Shown in pieces: positions 1 to 12,835 of a stretch of DNA of 64,000 nt. The stretch comes from Callorhinus ursinus. Its lineage: Eukaryota; Chordata; Mammalia; Carnivora; Otariidae. A program made the position numbers and the translations under genes. The stretch is taken from contig NW_020312848.1 of the NCBI RefSeq assembly GCF_003265705.1, positions 53,363,642 to 53,427,641 on the forward strand, read 5' to 3'. The notes beneath the pieces are model-generated. The model saw nothing but the letters and a program-made list of their open reading frames with translations. It was not told the DNA's origin and did not search any database. Within the stretch, counting starts at the first letter, position 1; each line of letters opens with the position of its first letter.

Positions 1-640
1 AGTTGGCAATTGCTGATAAAGTTGTGTAATGGAGTCTACTCTTCATTGCATGGATAATGTTGATCCAAATCCCAGGAAAGCCAATCTTTTTTCAACAAAT
101 CATAAGAAAACTGCAAATTCTTCCATCTGGACTACACAAGAAAGTAATTCAGTTTTGTTTATATTTATATGTTTAATTTAACTTTACCAAAAATATTTGG
201 TATTTTCCAGTGGGTCCATGAAAGAAAATAATGTTTCTACATAAATATAATACCATTGGAAAAATATAGTATTTACATAATTGATACTGAATCTATAAAT
301 CTGTATTGTTTAATGAGGCCAATAACTATGCAAAGATTTATTTTTATGGAATCTAACTGCAAGTTGATGCATTTTTCCTTCTCCAAATACATGATATATA
401 GGAGCTTAAAAATATATAAACCATTAAATATCATTTAGTTGTTCCTGCTTCCTCTTTATCTCCATAACAGTGTTGAAAATCTCATTTGTAGAAGGAAAAT
501 CATAGCCATTTAAGCTTTCTATTTCTGACTAACCAAAATGCTATCAATCATTTTGCTAACTTAATTCTCTAAGGTACTTCAATTTTTAAAAAATTATTGC
601 ATCAAAAGGAAATTAATCTGCTTTTAACTAATTTGGGGGA
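1..640. other. AT-rich intronic sequence without recognised features
   Basis: No repeat family, coding frame or RNA was recognised. The 60-codon frame at 256-438 starts at TTG and is low-complexity AT-rich translation. Confidence 0.5.
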
Positions 641-989
641 CAAAAAATTAGGTACTAAACTGTGTATTATTATATTGGTGTCTTATAAAACATGAAAATA
701 CATAAATATAGGAGAGAAATCTTAGATTCAGGGATAAATACAAGAAAGAGAAGCTGAAATACATGAAACTTAAGTATTATACCAAATATCTATGAAGAAA
801 AACAATAGAAGATGTGTAAGAGTCCTACAAGGAAAAGAATAAAGTTGTATCAGGAAATACTAAAAACCTAGAAAAATTGAGATACATACCATGTTCATTG
901 ATAGGAAGAAGATATATTAAAGTATTAATTCTCTCCCAAATTGGTCTAAGATTCAATCCAATTCTAATCAAAGTCCCACAACAGTTTTT

Positions 990-1182
990 GGGGCTCCTGG
1001 GTGGCTCAGTCAGTTAAGCATCTGCCTTTGGCTCAAGTCATGATCTTGGGGTCCTAGGATCGAGCCCCACATTAGGAGCCTGCTTCTCCCTCTCCCTCTG
1101 CCTCTCCTCCTGCTTGGGCTCTCTTGCTTGCTCTCTTTCTCTCTCTCTCTCTCTCAAATAAATAAATAAAATCTTTTAAAAA
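990..1182 (+). mobile_element. CAN SINE (tRNA-Lys-derived)
   Basis: It has the tRNA-like head with pol III box region, a CT-rich stretch and an aaataaataaataaaatctt tail. Imperfect target-site duplications flank it (tcccacaacagttttt at 974-989; ttccacaatggttttt from 1183). It is inserted in the old L1. Confidence 0.9.
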
Positions 1183-1584
1183 TTCCACAATGGTTTTTTT
1201 TTTTTACAAAATTTGAAAACAGGATCTTAAAGAGAAGACTAAAGGCTGAAGGTAGGTAAAATATTTTTGAGAAGTAACTGTGAGGAGAAACCTGCTCTAC
1301 CTGATTTCAAGAGATCTTATGAAGTTTTAGTTTTTTAAGACAGTTATGGTGGTATGGAGACAGACAGACAAGGATCAAGAGCATAGTGACAGATTTGCAC
1401 ATATCTAGAACTTGGGTATATGGCAAACATGGTATATCATATAGCAGGTAATAAGGGATTGTTCAAAAATGAAGATAGGGAAAATGGCTGCTTCTATGAG
1501 AAAAGATGAAATCAGCACAGCATATATTCAGAAATCAGCTCCAGATGGATTAACATCTGAAATGTCAAAAATCTTGAAATTCTT

Positions 1585-2811
1585 TTTTTAAAAAGATTTA
1601 TTTATTATTTTATTTTATTTTATTTTATTTTATTTTTCAAATATATACATGCATTTTTATTTTAACATTTGTGGCCAATACTGTGTAAGACCAATGTTTA
1701 TGACCTTACATTAACTTCTCCAGCAGGACCCATACACAGCAGAAGTGTTTGTACTGCTTTTATTTCTGCTTGTTAGACTAATAGTATCCTAAAATAATTT
1801 AGCCATCTGGAATCATACTTATGCAAAATATAAAAAGAACCTAGATGATTTAATTGTATTCTGTATTTCTGTAATTATATAATAAAAAACAGTAAGTGAA
1901 CTCATGATGTAATTTTCCCAAAACACAGCTTTTATTATAGCATACTCTAAACTAGATATACCTCTCTCTGTAAACATTGTGCATGCTCGTGAAAAGTCTG
2001 GTTTCCTAAATAGGTATAATGAACAAATATAAGTAAAACTGTTCAAGAAATTTACCCTTGAAACTTAAATTTACTATTACCACATTTGAAAAATAACACA
2101 GAAATGTTCCACTAAGGAATGCTGAGATATAAACAATTTTGAATTTTAAAGTCATTTATTCTTTTAAAATGTATTCCTGTTTTAAACAACAACAACAAAA
2201 AAACTAAGATTTAAATTTGTCTCTATGAATAGCTTAAGCAATCTATAAATCATACTTAGAACCAACAAAAACATTGGCAGTAATGCAACTAATGTCTAAT
2301 GAACCCAGAAGTTCGGATAAAATTGGAAATCTGTGTATCCTCTATAACAAAATATTTCCTTAATTCAGAAAAAAAAATCTAGCATCTGATTTAAGTATAT
2401 AAAGCCAAGATATTCTTTTTTGCCAGTGTTCTGTTGAAATGTGAAATTTATACAACCAGTTTGATTAAATTGACCAGTAGAGGTTTATTTTTACTCCTGT
2501 ATACTTCTGGTATCTGTTTAACAGGTTTTACTTTGATGAAATGACATTTTGAACCATGGAATTGTCATTAAGTTGCAGTTGTCACTGACCTAGTTATCAG
2601 AAATACGGTTAGTATCAATTCTTTATTTATTTTAGAGAGAAAGAGAGCACAAGCGGGAGGAGGGGCAGAGGAAAAGGGAGAGAAATCAACAGGCAGACTC
2701 CACACTGAGCATAGAGCCCAACGGGGGGGCTCAGTCTCACTACCCTAAGGTCTTGACCTGAGCCAAAACTGAGAGTCAGACACTCAACCGACTGTGCCAC
2801 CCAGGCACCTC
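1585..2811 (-). mobile_element. CAN SINE, minus strand, split by a retrocopy
   Basis: The A-rich tail lies at 1585-1607 and the body and head at 2622-2811. The whole composite is bounded by matching duplications, aaaatcttgaaattctt (1568-1584) and aaaaccttgaaattctt (2812-2828), one mismatch in 17. This shows that the SINE inserted first and that the 1 kb between its halves arrived later. Confidence 0.85.
1608..2621 (-). pseudogene. Retrocopy of an unidentified mRNA 3' UTR, inserted in a SINE tail
   Basis: About 1 kb of non-repeat sequence interrupts the minus-strand SINE. Read on the minus strand it ends with AATAAA (1661-1656), then 18 bases later a long A-rich tail (A4T-type repeats, 1637-1608). 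Short duplications tttatttatt flank it (1597-1606; 2622-2631). These are hallmarks of LINE-mediated retrotransposition of a polyadenylated RNA. Frames in it are short and stop-rich (best 75 codons), so it looks like 3' UTR, 5'-truncated. I do not recognise the parent gene. Confidence 0.65.
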
Positions 2812-3689
2812 AAAACCTTGAAATTCTTAATAGAAAATACATGTGAATATCTTACAGACTTCAGAGTTGGAAATGTTTTCTTAAATAAGAAGAAAAAAAG
2901 TGGCTATAAAAAAAGATTGTCAGTTTAACTATATTGAAATTTAAAACTTGTTCATTAAAAGACAGATTTATAAGAGAAAAATATAAATTACAAACTAGGA
3001 TAGAATGCATGTGTTACATAAAATCAACACAAAAAAAGCATCAATAATATATAAGAAACTCCTACAAATCAATAAGAAAGGAAGAACATTTTCATAGAAT
3101 CAGGGGAGAGGGACAGACATTTCACTGAAGAGAAACTTCATATAGCCAGTAAGCACATAAAGGGATAGGCAGTATTGTTAGAGAACAGAGAAATGTCAAT
3201 CAAGACCACAAGGAGATACTATTTTAATATCCATTTAATTGATAAAAATTGCTATCAAGTACACAAACTTGAAACAATCTAAATACCCACCAACAGAAGA
3301 GAGACACAGAACTATGGCATATCATAAAAAGAAATATTACATAGCACTCAAAATTAATAAACCACAAGGACATACAACAATATGGATAAATCTTAGTAAC
3401 ATCACATTAAATGAATAGTTCCAAAACATTACATCAGAGGATGTTCTTTTTTTATAAGCTAAAAACTGCTAAAATAATTTGAATATATATATATATATCA
3501 ATGAAAACAGAATATACTAAAAAGTTATATAAACAAGAAAGCTTGATTTTCAAGATTATGGTTATGTCGGGTGGGGCAAGCTGGGGTAACGGATGAGGAA
3601 AGGAAGCTATTAGAATTTGTTGTTTTGAATGGTAGTTTTGCAGGTGCTTATTACATTATTCAAAATATCTAGTTAAATTCTAATTTCAG

Positions 3690-4490
3690 ATAATTTATTA
3701 AGACAAATGAATTGCTCTCTGGCTTAGATTAGAGAATGTCTTTAGATAAAATCCCACTCTGAAATTCAAAGTGCCAGTCATATGACCAGTTACATCTAAA
3801 GAGTATAATTAAAACAACTTTAGAAGAATTGAGGATAAAAACAAAGCACCTGATGGTTGATGATAGGGCGTAGAACTATACACAATTGTCATAGAAATGA
3901 AAAGCATTATTGAATATTTCGGACCTCCCTTCTATGTTACCTGAGCTCTTTAAGCAAGGAAGTTTCTTATTTCTTTGTATTCCCAGGGGCTAAAACAGTG
4001 CCTGACCCCTACTAGTGGCATAATAAATGCTGTTGAATAAATGCACAACATCCTTTCTACTCTTCCCTTCTCTTTACCTCTTTGTCTTATAATGCTTAAA
4101 GCTTCACCCCTTCCAAAGCTCAGGACAATGTTTTTAATTGTGACTTCAAATAATTAAACAACATTTTAAAATCTTATAAACTTAGAAATTAGAAAGTCAA
4201 AAAGATATGTATTTTGTGGAGAAAGTTTATTTCCAGTGCATCTTAAGTCATATAATATAGCCTTTTGTATTATTTAATCATAAGAAGGGTCATTCATTCT
4301 TCTAGAAGATATTTTGATCATCCACTCTCATAACTTAATAATAAACACTGGGATATCATAACATCTTACTTTTAGGAAGATAAATGTAAGGATGGAAATA
4401 GACACATCAACAGGCAATTATTATAATCATTATAATAAGTGATAAGTATTATAAAAATTATGGAATATGAAACATATTCTCTAAGAAAAA
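3690..4490. other. Intronic sequence with an L2 fragment (about 3935-4050)
   Basis: The part at 3935-4050 resembles an L2 3' end on the plus strand, with aaacagtgcctgacc and an aataaatgctgttgaataaatg ending. The rest is AT-rich with nothing recognised. Confidence 0.5.
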
Positions 4491-5530
4491 AAGGGAGGAC
4501 AGAAACAAGGAGGTGCTCTGTGGGGAAATCATGGAATTTTTTACAAAGGAAGTAACATTTTGAGTCACTGAGTTATTGAGGAAAGTAAGAGTTTGGCAAT
4601 TAGAGAAGAATGGTATGGTCATTCCAGACAGAGGCAATAACAAGTGGTAAAAGATTTTAGGGTAAGAAAGCACAAAAGACAGAGACACATTCAGAAACAA
4701 TGAGATGTTCAGATGGTTCAAATTGTATTGGGGGGAAAGAATGCCAAAGAACAGAACTAGAGTTAGTTTGAATAGGTTTTGTTTTGTTTTGTTTTGTTTT
4801 AGTAAGTTTTTATTTAAATTCCAGTCAGTTAACATACAGTGTAATATTAATTTCAGGTGTACAATTTAGTGATTCAACACTTGCAATATCCGGTGCTCAT
4901 CACAAGTGCCCTCCTTAATCCCCATCACCTATTTAACCCATTCCTCAGCCCACCTCCCCTCTGGTAACCATCAGTTTGTTTTATTTTTATTTATTTTTTA
5001 TTTTTTATTGTTATGTTAATCACCATATATTACATCATTTGTTTTGGATGTAGTGTTCCATGATTCATTGTTTGTTCATATCACCCAGTGCTCCACGCAG
5101 AATGTGCCTCTTTAATACCCATCACCAGGCTAACCCATCCCCCCACCCACCTCCCCTCTAGAACCCCCAGTTTGTTTTTGAGTAGGTTTTAAAGGGCTTA
5201 GCATGCCAAGCAGAGTGGGGCTGAATTCTTTATGCACTTTTTAACCACTGCAGGGGGTGGTGGGGAAAGGGAGTTCAATGGGAGAGAGACATGATCAGAT
5301 GTCCATTTTAGAACCAATCTCTGGAGGTACATTTAGGGACTTCTCTGAGGAGAACCTGAATGAGCCACAGTGGGGCGGATAGACTAGCCACGAGAGGACT
5401 ACAGTATTTCAGGCACAAATACGACAAGGCTTAAAGGTGACGGCAATGAGGAAAGAGGAGAGGAATCAAATTTGAGTTACAACTTTTGATGTGGCAAAAA
5501 TGTGATTTGTTGATCAATTCCCTGTAGATA
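4490..5530 (-). repeat. Ancient L2-like LINE fragment, split by young L1
   Basis: Text such as gtcattccagacagaggcaa and agagacatgatcagat matches the common mammalian L2-type sequence on the minus strand. It runs 4490-4780 and resumes at 5177. It is interrupted by an L1 3' end bounded by target duplications. Confidence 0.5.
4781..5176 (-). mobile_element. Two L1 3' ends in tandem, minus strand
   Basis: A (TTTTG)n tail and L1 3' UTR of an older carnivore subfamily (4781-4978) are followed by a second L1 3' end of the younger type (4979-5176, attgttatgttaatcacc then tccatgattcattg). The pair is flanked by tttgaataggtttt (4767-4780) and tttgagtaggtttt (5177-5190). The second copy probably inserted near the truncated 5' end of the first. 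Confidence 0.8.
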
Positions 5531-6840
5531 GATTTTAAAAATGACTCTCTCTGCCTGACCTTGGTTGTATTCGTGAGATTTAGAAATCTATTTTCCCTCC
5601 TAAGACCTAAACAAGGAAGAGTTAAATCTGGCAGTTAACTGGGGCCCCTGCACTACAAGTCAGGAAGGTGTTGAATTAATCTGCAGTGTGGTTTCTGATC
5701 TCTTATGGGCTGGGTGATCTGCTTCTCAGGTACCCATGAGAAGCACCTTCCTCCCTAATCTCACATGCTTGGACAGGGGACCCCCAAGTTATGCTTAGGT
5801 TTCTGGCTTTTATTCTAGTCCTCCACTGGGGAAAAATAAAATGCCTTCCCATCCACACTGTTCACCTGGGCCATAACATTCTAAGTAGTTATTAGCCACC
5901 CTGTAAGTAGTGCCTACTGGTTTTGCTAGACTTGGACATTCTATCTAGATGAATTTCTAAGGAACTAGAGATCAAGCTCATAAAGGAACTTGCATCTCTG
6001 TTGTTCAGGAGCCCTGCTACCTGTCCCTCCCTTCTCCCATGGATGCTATAGCTCTTGATATAACAACAGTTCCCCAAATCACCTTTTCATATCAGAAGCA
6101 CCAGATCCGATCTCTGTAAGTTTTAAATTAATAGACCTGCACATGGAGGTGGGGAGGGAATGGAGAATGATAGAGCTGAGAAATTCCCAAGATGATTTTG
6201 ATGTGAGGCCAGATTTATAAACCCCGATAAAGATAAAGATGTGATGTATCTCAGTGCACTGAGTCCATTGGGTCTAGCTATGCAGACTGCCCCTTCCCTC
6301 GATGATAGGCAGTGGGGAGAGTCATTTCTCTGCTTTAGTTGGCCCCAAACCTGGTTCCTCTACTCCTTGTTAGTTTGCTATGACTTTGTAACATGCTTTC
6401 CTACTATTTAGAAAACCCTTAAGAGTGGAGAGAAATAAAGGCTAATGCAGAGGTTTCTAGTTTGAGAATTTAAAAGGATGGAGCTAGCATCACCTGAGAT
6501 AGAGAATTCAGGAGGAGAAACAAGGGTGAAGGAAAGCAATGAGTTTCATTGAGGAAATGTGTTAGGCTTAGAAGACCTTTGGGCTTTTGACCAAATGGGA
6601 AGTGAAAATTAGTGTTTATTGAATGAAAAATGCCCAGATTTTATTTTTTTTCTCTCTTATAATATCATTGCACAAAGGCTTGCATCATCTTTACAATTTA
6701 AATTTCCCCCCACTTCAAAGAAATGGGACATAACATTGAAATTTTATGTGATGGCCTCAAGTAGATAATAAATATGTTTTGAATATATAAAGAAATTAAC
6801 GGTTTCCAGTCAATAATGATCAGTAATGATCCATATGAAA
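5530..6840. other. Intronic sequence without recognised features
   Basis: No convincing gene or repeat was seen. The frame at 5892-6077 (minus) is a chance frame. Base composition is slightly less AT-rich than in neighbouring stretches. Confidence 0.45.
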
Positions 6841-6995
6841 TATAATAGCCACGTGACCTCGGACATGATACTCAACATCTCTATGCCTCAATTTTCTCCA
6901 AAATATTGCCTCCTCCTTATACAGGGCAATTATTTAGCACAGTTCTCAATACATGGAAGTGTTTAATAAATTTATCATTATTATCACTATTGTTA
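6840..6995 (+). repeat. MIR fragment
   Basis: Cacgtgacctcggacatgat followed by a ctctatgcctcaattttc motif and a caataCATGGAAgtgtttaataaa end matches the MIR core and 3' half. It is followed by a short TTA-rich microsatellite (6972-7010). Confidence 0.65.
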
Positions 6996-9900
6996 TTATT
7001 ATTGTTATTAGTGATGTGTGGTAAACACATTCTACACTACATGGTACCCAAGTGCCATGCTTTTCCTTTCACTTGGAGTTATCTGTAGTTTTTAATGTTT
7101 ACCCTATATTCTCTCATACTTTTAATTCACAAGCTACTTTCAAGAGTAAAATTTGTAACCCATGATAGCATACTTGCTTAGTTGTTTTTACAATGCCCTT
7201 CTCAGAGGACCATCCTCCAAAGAAAAATCACTAGATCTTCAGCAAAAGTAACCTTTTACTGAAAAGTGTCCTCTCCAAATACAGTGTGCAAGGGAATGTT
7301 AATCCACACTTTCTTTTATTTATTCAGTGTCAAGTTTTAGGCACCATGTTAATATTACCACACTACTGCAGTTTCTGGGTATGTGGCACTTCTGCTTTTG
7401 GAGTTAATTTTAACACTTGAAATGTAGTTGTTTTTGTATAAGTAATGATATGATTTTCCTAAGGTCCTATCATGCCATTGTGCTAAAAAGCTCATATGTG
7501 TCTTAAAATATGAGTGAAACCTCTCAGAGACCTGTTCCACACAATCCTCGTCTGATGTGATGGAATTACCCAACCAGTCCGGGTAAATGTTAGGTTTGGG
7601 TTGCAGGCAGCAAAAGTGTAACTCTGTTCCAAGAGGAATAAAAAAGTTGGCATAAAAAAGGATCATTTCCAAAGTGGTCATGACTTGTATTTGTGTCTTC
7701 CTAACACTGCTGTAAGGTGCTCGGCATTGCTCAGAGAGCACCAAACTTGGAATTCTTGGGCACCACCTTTCACTCTGAGAGAAACAGCTAAAAGGTGCAT
7801 AAATGTTGAACTCCTCAAGCCGTTCAGCCTGTCCTCTTTGGTCTCATTTTGTTTCCTCTATCCTCCTTACTTAAAGAAAGAAAGGAAAATAAGTGGAGAA
7901 CTTTTAAACTAGAAAAAATAGGCACCTCTTTGAGATTTTTTTTTAAGACACTTAAAAAGAGTACATTAACATTGACATTGGCACTGACAAATGGCTACTT
8001 CTAGAAATACTGAAAAGGCTTTCCTGGGATAATACTTACATATTGTATACTATTTATTTTCATAATTTTATGGTGATATTTTCCTAAAATTCACTTTCTA
8101 GTATTCTGACTTTTTTTTTTAGCCACTTCTGAGTTAATGGATGAGGGAACGCAAAAGCTTGTACTTAACGAGAGGTAATGTTGAAAATACATTAACTAGT
8201 AAAGCTTAATATCTATCCCTTTGGTGTTACAATACCAGTAGTCTCCTCTTGATCCGGAGTAAAACCAAAAACAGCAGTGAAATATTTGATCAAAAGACAG
8301 AATTAAAGAGATAAATTTCTAATTGTGAGCAGAAGTATCTAAGGAAAAAAGATTTAAAGACATGATGCAGAAGGAATTTAGATTGAAAAGACAAATTATA
8401 GTCAGTTCCTTGATGATAAAGAAAGGACAATAAAATAAACACAGCTCTGCATTATTAACAGGGATTGAAAGAAGCAAGAAATAATCTCAAAGAAAAAAAA
8501 TCAACATTTTTAAATGACTTTATATTCCCTTCAATGCTGAATCTGGAGACTAATAACTAATATGGTAAGAAACACAGTTTTTGTGGGCATCACATTCCTT
8601 ATCTTTGAAGTGAAGGCTCTGGATCAGATTAGGGATATCAAATACAATACCCTCGTGCTGGCCTCTCTCTCTAGCACCCATGGCAAGCACTGATAACAGA
8701 TCAAGGGATTTCCTTGCTGAGACCAGATTCAAATCCATGAACCTTCTCCACACAGCCAGGCAGCCACTACCCATCAACCCTTTCATTGCTCAAACCGGAA
8801 TGAACTTGCTCTTCTCAGTTTTGCTATTAAATAATATACCTTCCAGTTTTAGAGTTCTATATTTGTATAACTAATAGGAGTATTTATGAATATAATTTTG
8901 AAATGTTTTATTTGGAAGTTTCTTAAACTATTTTAAAAAAGTAAAAATGCTAGCAGAATCAGTAGAAATAGATGCTAACTCAAAATTTCAACACAGTCAA
9001 AAATAAACTCTTGGTAAAATCTTATGGTCAGCATTATCAGTTCAAATTGATAGAAATCCTACCTGCACAGTTTGTGAGCTAATCTTATATTATTTGTAGT
9101 AAAGATTACAGAATCATTTACTTCCATATCATTTTACTTATGTCCATGTAAAACTTTTCAAATAACAGAACATTACATATATCACAACTGGTTGGATAAA
9201 CAAATGCATTGGATAATACCTATCATATAGGCTCATTTATTACTTATAAAATATAATCATAAACCATGGCAAACCACAAGCCCCTTGAGTAAACTCTAGT
9301 GAACAGCTCAAGCATTCAAGAAACTAAGCACATGCCACGACATTAGGGACCAGATGGTTTTATTGAGTCATTTTCCTGTTTTCCATAAAGCTGATTTACT
9401 ACATTCCTAAAAATCTTTTCTATTTCTATTTCTCAATTAGAGCATTGCCCATTGCCTCGGTGCTTGATCTTGAAAGCGTACGGAAAACAATTGTACTATG
9501 CCTTCTCAATACAGGAAATTTTAATAACTGAAAAACATACCTTTGTTGAAGAATCCTTTGGTAAGTTTCTTTTCCAAAGTTTCTTCATTTCATAACTTGG
9601 TTGCCTACTAAGGATCGCCCATTCAAATCTGCCTTGCCATGTCAAAGTGCTGGGTGCTATTTTTTCTGCTCACCTCACCTCACGGGAATCAGGACAAAAA
9701 AAAAAAAGACTAATGTAGTTCTGTGATTGAACCTGGGCAACATGTGCATTTTGTGGCAACGTGTATTTTCTAAAGAGGTACTACACTGTGAGCATCTAGT
9801 GAAGAATGAAGTAGCCTCTTGGAGGTCCATGTGTGAACCAAAAATTGTAGGTTGCTTTGGGAGGAGATATAATTATAAGCAGCATCCATGAATTGTAAGT

Positions 9901-12325
9901 AAAGAAGACTTATAGGTAAACCTGGCTCAAGGGATGACTCTGGCACAACCTGCCAGTTATATTCCATTGAGAGAGAAATGTGAATGTTTTTAAGCAATGA
10001 GTACTGGAAAAACTAAAGAATACACATCAGAGGGATATCAGAAAAAGTTCTTAAACTTATTGGCCCAAAGGCCTTATTTTACTTGAGTTCTTAAAGGAAG
10101 TAGTTGTCACCCATGGAGTAGGTGGGTGACAAGAAACTAGTGATTGTTCAGCTGAGTCCTGCTACTTGCAAAGTCTGACATCCTTCTTCTCCAGAGTCCC
10201 CCGCAAAGCGACTGCTAAGAGTTTCATACCATCTCTATCTTCCAAAAATTATCAGAGTATTGTCATGTGTATTTTTTCCCTAAGGATACTAAGTTGCAGG
10301 CATTCTTTTTTTCATAATGATGTTGATTTATCTGTGGTTGTATAAAAAGTCACTATCGCAGAGTCATGACTACTGAGCCAGCTAACTGAAATTACAGAAA
10401 CTCTGATTAAACACGCTTTCTTTGTGGAATCTACACGTAAGTATTGCTAAGCTATTTGGTTTGTTAAATACTGAGCTTTGACATACAAGCTCTCCAGCAT
10501 TTGTGTGACATATTGTTTTGAAACTGTTTTAAGAAAAAGTAATTTAAAATGTAAATTGATATATCCAAATATATGTTTGGAAGAGTTAGGAGGCGGAGTC
10601 AACACAAAGGAGCATGAGACTTCCAGACTTTGAAATCAAATCATTCAAGAAGTGACACCTCTCAGAAGGAATTGCCAAATGGAGGGTGACAGGTATGAGG
10701 TCAGAGTACCAACCTGTAGCTGCTCACCTGAGCATCTTTGCCCTCAATTTTCTCAAAATAGCAATGTTTACAAGTGGTTGTTTGTTTGTTTGTTTGTTTG
10801 TGGGGAACAAAGTGCTAAGAAACTTCTCCAACTTTTCCCCCCAGCTTCTACCCATTCCTGTCTCTTGACAAAGGATTTCAAGCATGTGTCAATGTTCTTT
10901 CCTTCATCTGAAAAGTAAATCAGGCGAGATGGTGCATAATTCAGTAGAAATACTGGAAGAACAGTTCTTCAGTATTTTTTATAGGAGATCATAGATTTTA
11001 TGTTTGTAAAAAAGCACCAGATATTTTAAATAGAGTAATTGGGACCAACTTGCCAAAGCAAGTTAGAAAAGTTAAAATTGTGCCTTCCTGAGACTACCTT
11101 GAATTATTAAATTTAAAAGTTATAAAGTCATTTTTTAGCTCATTTCTTCATTGCTATGAAATTAATATATGTCTGCTATTTCCTCTTTATTTTTAATTTT
11201 TTATACTATCAGCTACTGCTTTAGTTTTAATGAGTGTTTATGACATGAAATCTGTTCTAATTCATTTCCATGTTCAAGCAATTCAGTTTCACAAACATAT
11301 TTCCAAACTAGCTATTCTACTTATGCTAATCACAGCATAAATTGATATATCAGGGAAAAGAGAAATATGGTAAATTGGGTTGGATAGTTTATGTTAAAAT
11401 CCAAATAAGAACCCTATTATCCAACTGGATTTGTGTTTAACTGCATTTGAGAAGTTTTCTAGGCAGAGGAGTAAGACTTAAAGCATTATTTCTGAATTTA
11501 ATGCTTTTGTGAACTTACGTCATACATTAAAATCATCTTAATGCACCTTTTTGTCAATTCTTCACAATAGTGTTACAAAAGGAAGGCAGGAGAGGATACA
11601 TTTAAAAAGCAAATGAAAAAGAACTCAATGGGAGCCTATTAGGCTACCTGTTGATGAGCATGTAAGAGAGTCATTAATATGTGGCTCATTGACATGATAG
11701 GCCATAATGACTCCTCCAGGGACAGTTCAGTCTATTGTGTCAGAGACTAGTTAGGGATTCATTAACACGAAGACTCATGACTTCTTAATATGTAAATTAT
11801 TAATGCATGCATTGAGGCATCCCTCACAAATGTCCACATTTTGCATTACATGTCTTCTTTGCCACCCTTCACCCACACCTTTTGTGAACTGTTTTCTTTT
11901 TTCCATCCTCTGTTGCAGATCTCTTCACAAAAGATTCCGTACTCCTGTAGAATCTACCACTTCACATTCAAAGACCTCCTCCCCTTCAGCCCACCTTTCT
12001 GGGATTTAATGCAGGTTCACATATACAAACCCCTTGACCATTTTGAATAAATCAGTAAAAATTTAGCATAAAATCTAATTTGATATATTTCTCCAATGTC
12101 AAATTAGTTTTTGGCTGAAGTCAGGGCAATGTGAACAAAGTGGTTGTTTTTAAGAAATGAGACTCTGAAACATTAATAGTATCATTTATACTGAAGGTGG
12201 GAGGGGGAAAGAGAAAAATAGAGCTGAGAAAAGCCCAAGAAAGAAGACACAAGAAAAAAAAGTTTAATTAAACCAAGTAGGAAGAGTAAGTATTCATACC
12301 AATGTAATACATTAAATGAAGAAAT
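6995..12325. other. Long intronic stretch, no gene recognised
   Basis: Nothing coding is supported. A 129-codon minus frame at 7355-7744 has no recognised motif. A possible degraded tRNA-SINE lies about 8560-8790 (minus-type cttatctttgaagtgaagg). A (TTTG)n tract lies at 10779-10801. The remainder is AT-rich unique sequence. Confidence 0.4.
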
Positions 12326-12392
12326 GGATTTAAACCACTCAATGGCATACAGCAAGCAATCAATAAGTATTAGCTGTTATTATTATGTTGGC
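12325..12392 (+). repeat. MIR 3' end fragment
   Basis: A caagcaatcaataagtatta segment followed by gctgttattattatg matches the MIR tail. Confidence 0.4.
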
Positions 12393-12835
12393 ATTTTGCA
12401 CTCTGCACAAAGATGAAGTTAATATCCACATTTCCTATTGAAACAAGAAAAATGTTATTGAGTGAAAGTTGTTCCATCTATAAATTAACATATCATAACG
12501 AGGGAATCAAACATATTCTTTATTCCTACAGCAGAATTAGCTACAGCATTCATGGAGAGGTACTCAGGTATCCTTAGAAGCTTATCCACATTTCATGTAT
12601 AGAAACTATATTTTAATATACCCTTTCATGTGGGACTTTATGTACTACATATACTCATTTTCTTGCCACTCTATTATTCTAACCTTGTCTAAAACACAAT
12701 ACCTTCTCTGCTAAACTTCAGGAGAAACAGACTCAATTTCTAATTTCCATTAGCCCTCAACTCTGCAGTAGATCTACAGAAGTCTATTTATCATAAAATT
12801 CATATCTCCATACAAAATCAGTAACATTTTTTAAA

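Larger units (their letters stand above)
640..3690 (+). mobile_element. Old L1 (L1M-type) fragment, ORF2 3' part and 3' UTR, interrupted by SINEs
   Basis: Degenerate L1 ORF2-like sequence runs from about 840 (like the L1 segment around a catgttcattgatagga motif) through 1200-1567, resumes at 2829 and ends in typical 3' ORF2/UTR text at about 3250-3680. Stops and indels are abundant, so it is inactive. It is split by a plus-strand SINE at 990 and by a composite insertion at 1585-2811. The left boundary is approximate. Confidence 0.65.

Noticed and set aside
2617..2811. tRNA gene suggested by tRNA-like SINE heads here and elsewhere
   Set aside because: These are tRNA-Lys-derived SINE heads attached to SINE bodies and tails, not free tRNA genes.
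7355..7744. 129-codon minus-strand open frame with Cys/His-rich translation
   Set aside because: No recognised domain, splice context or retrocopy hallmarks. A single frame of this length is not unusual in 64 kb of mammalian DNA.
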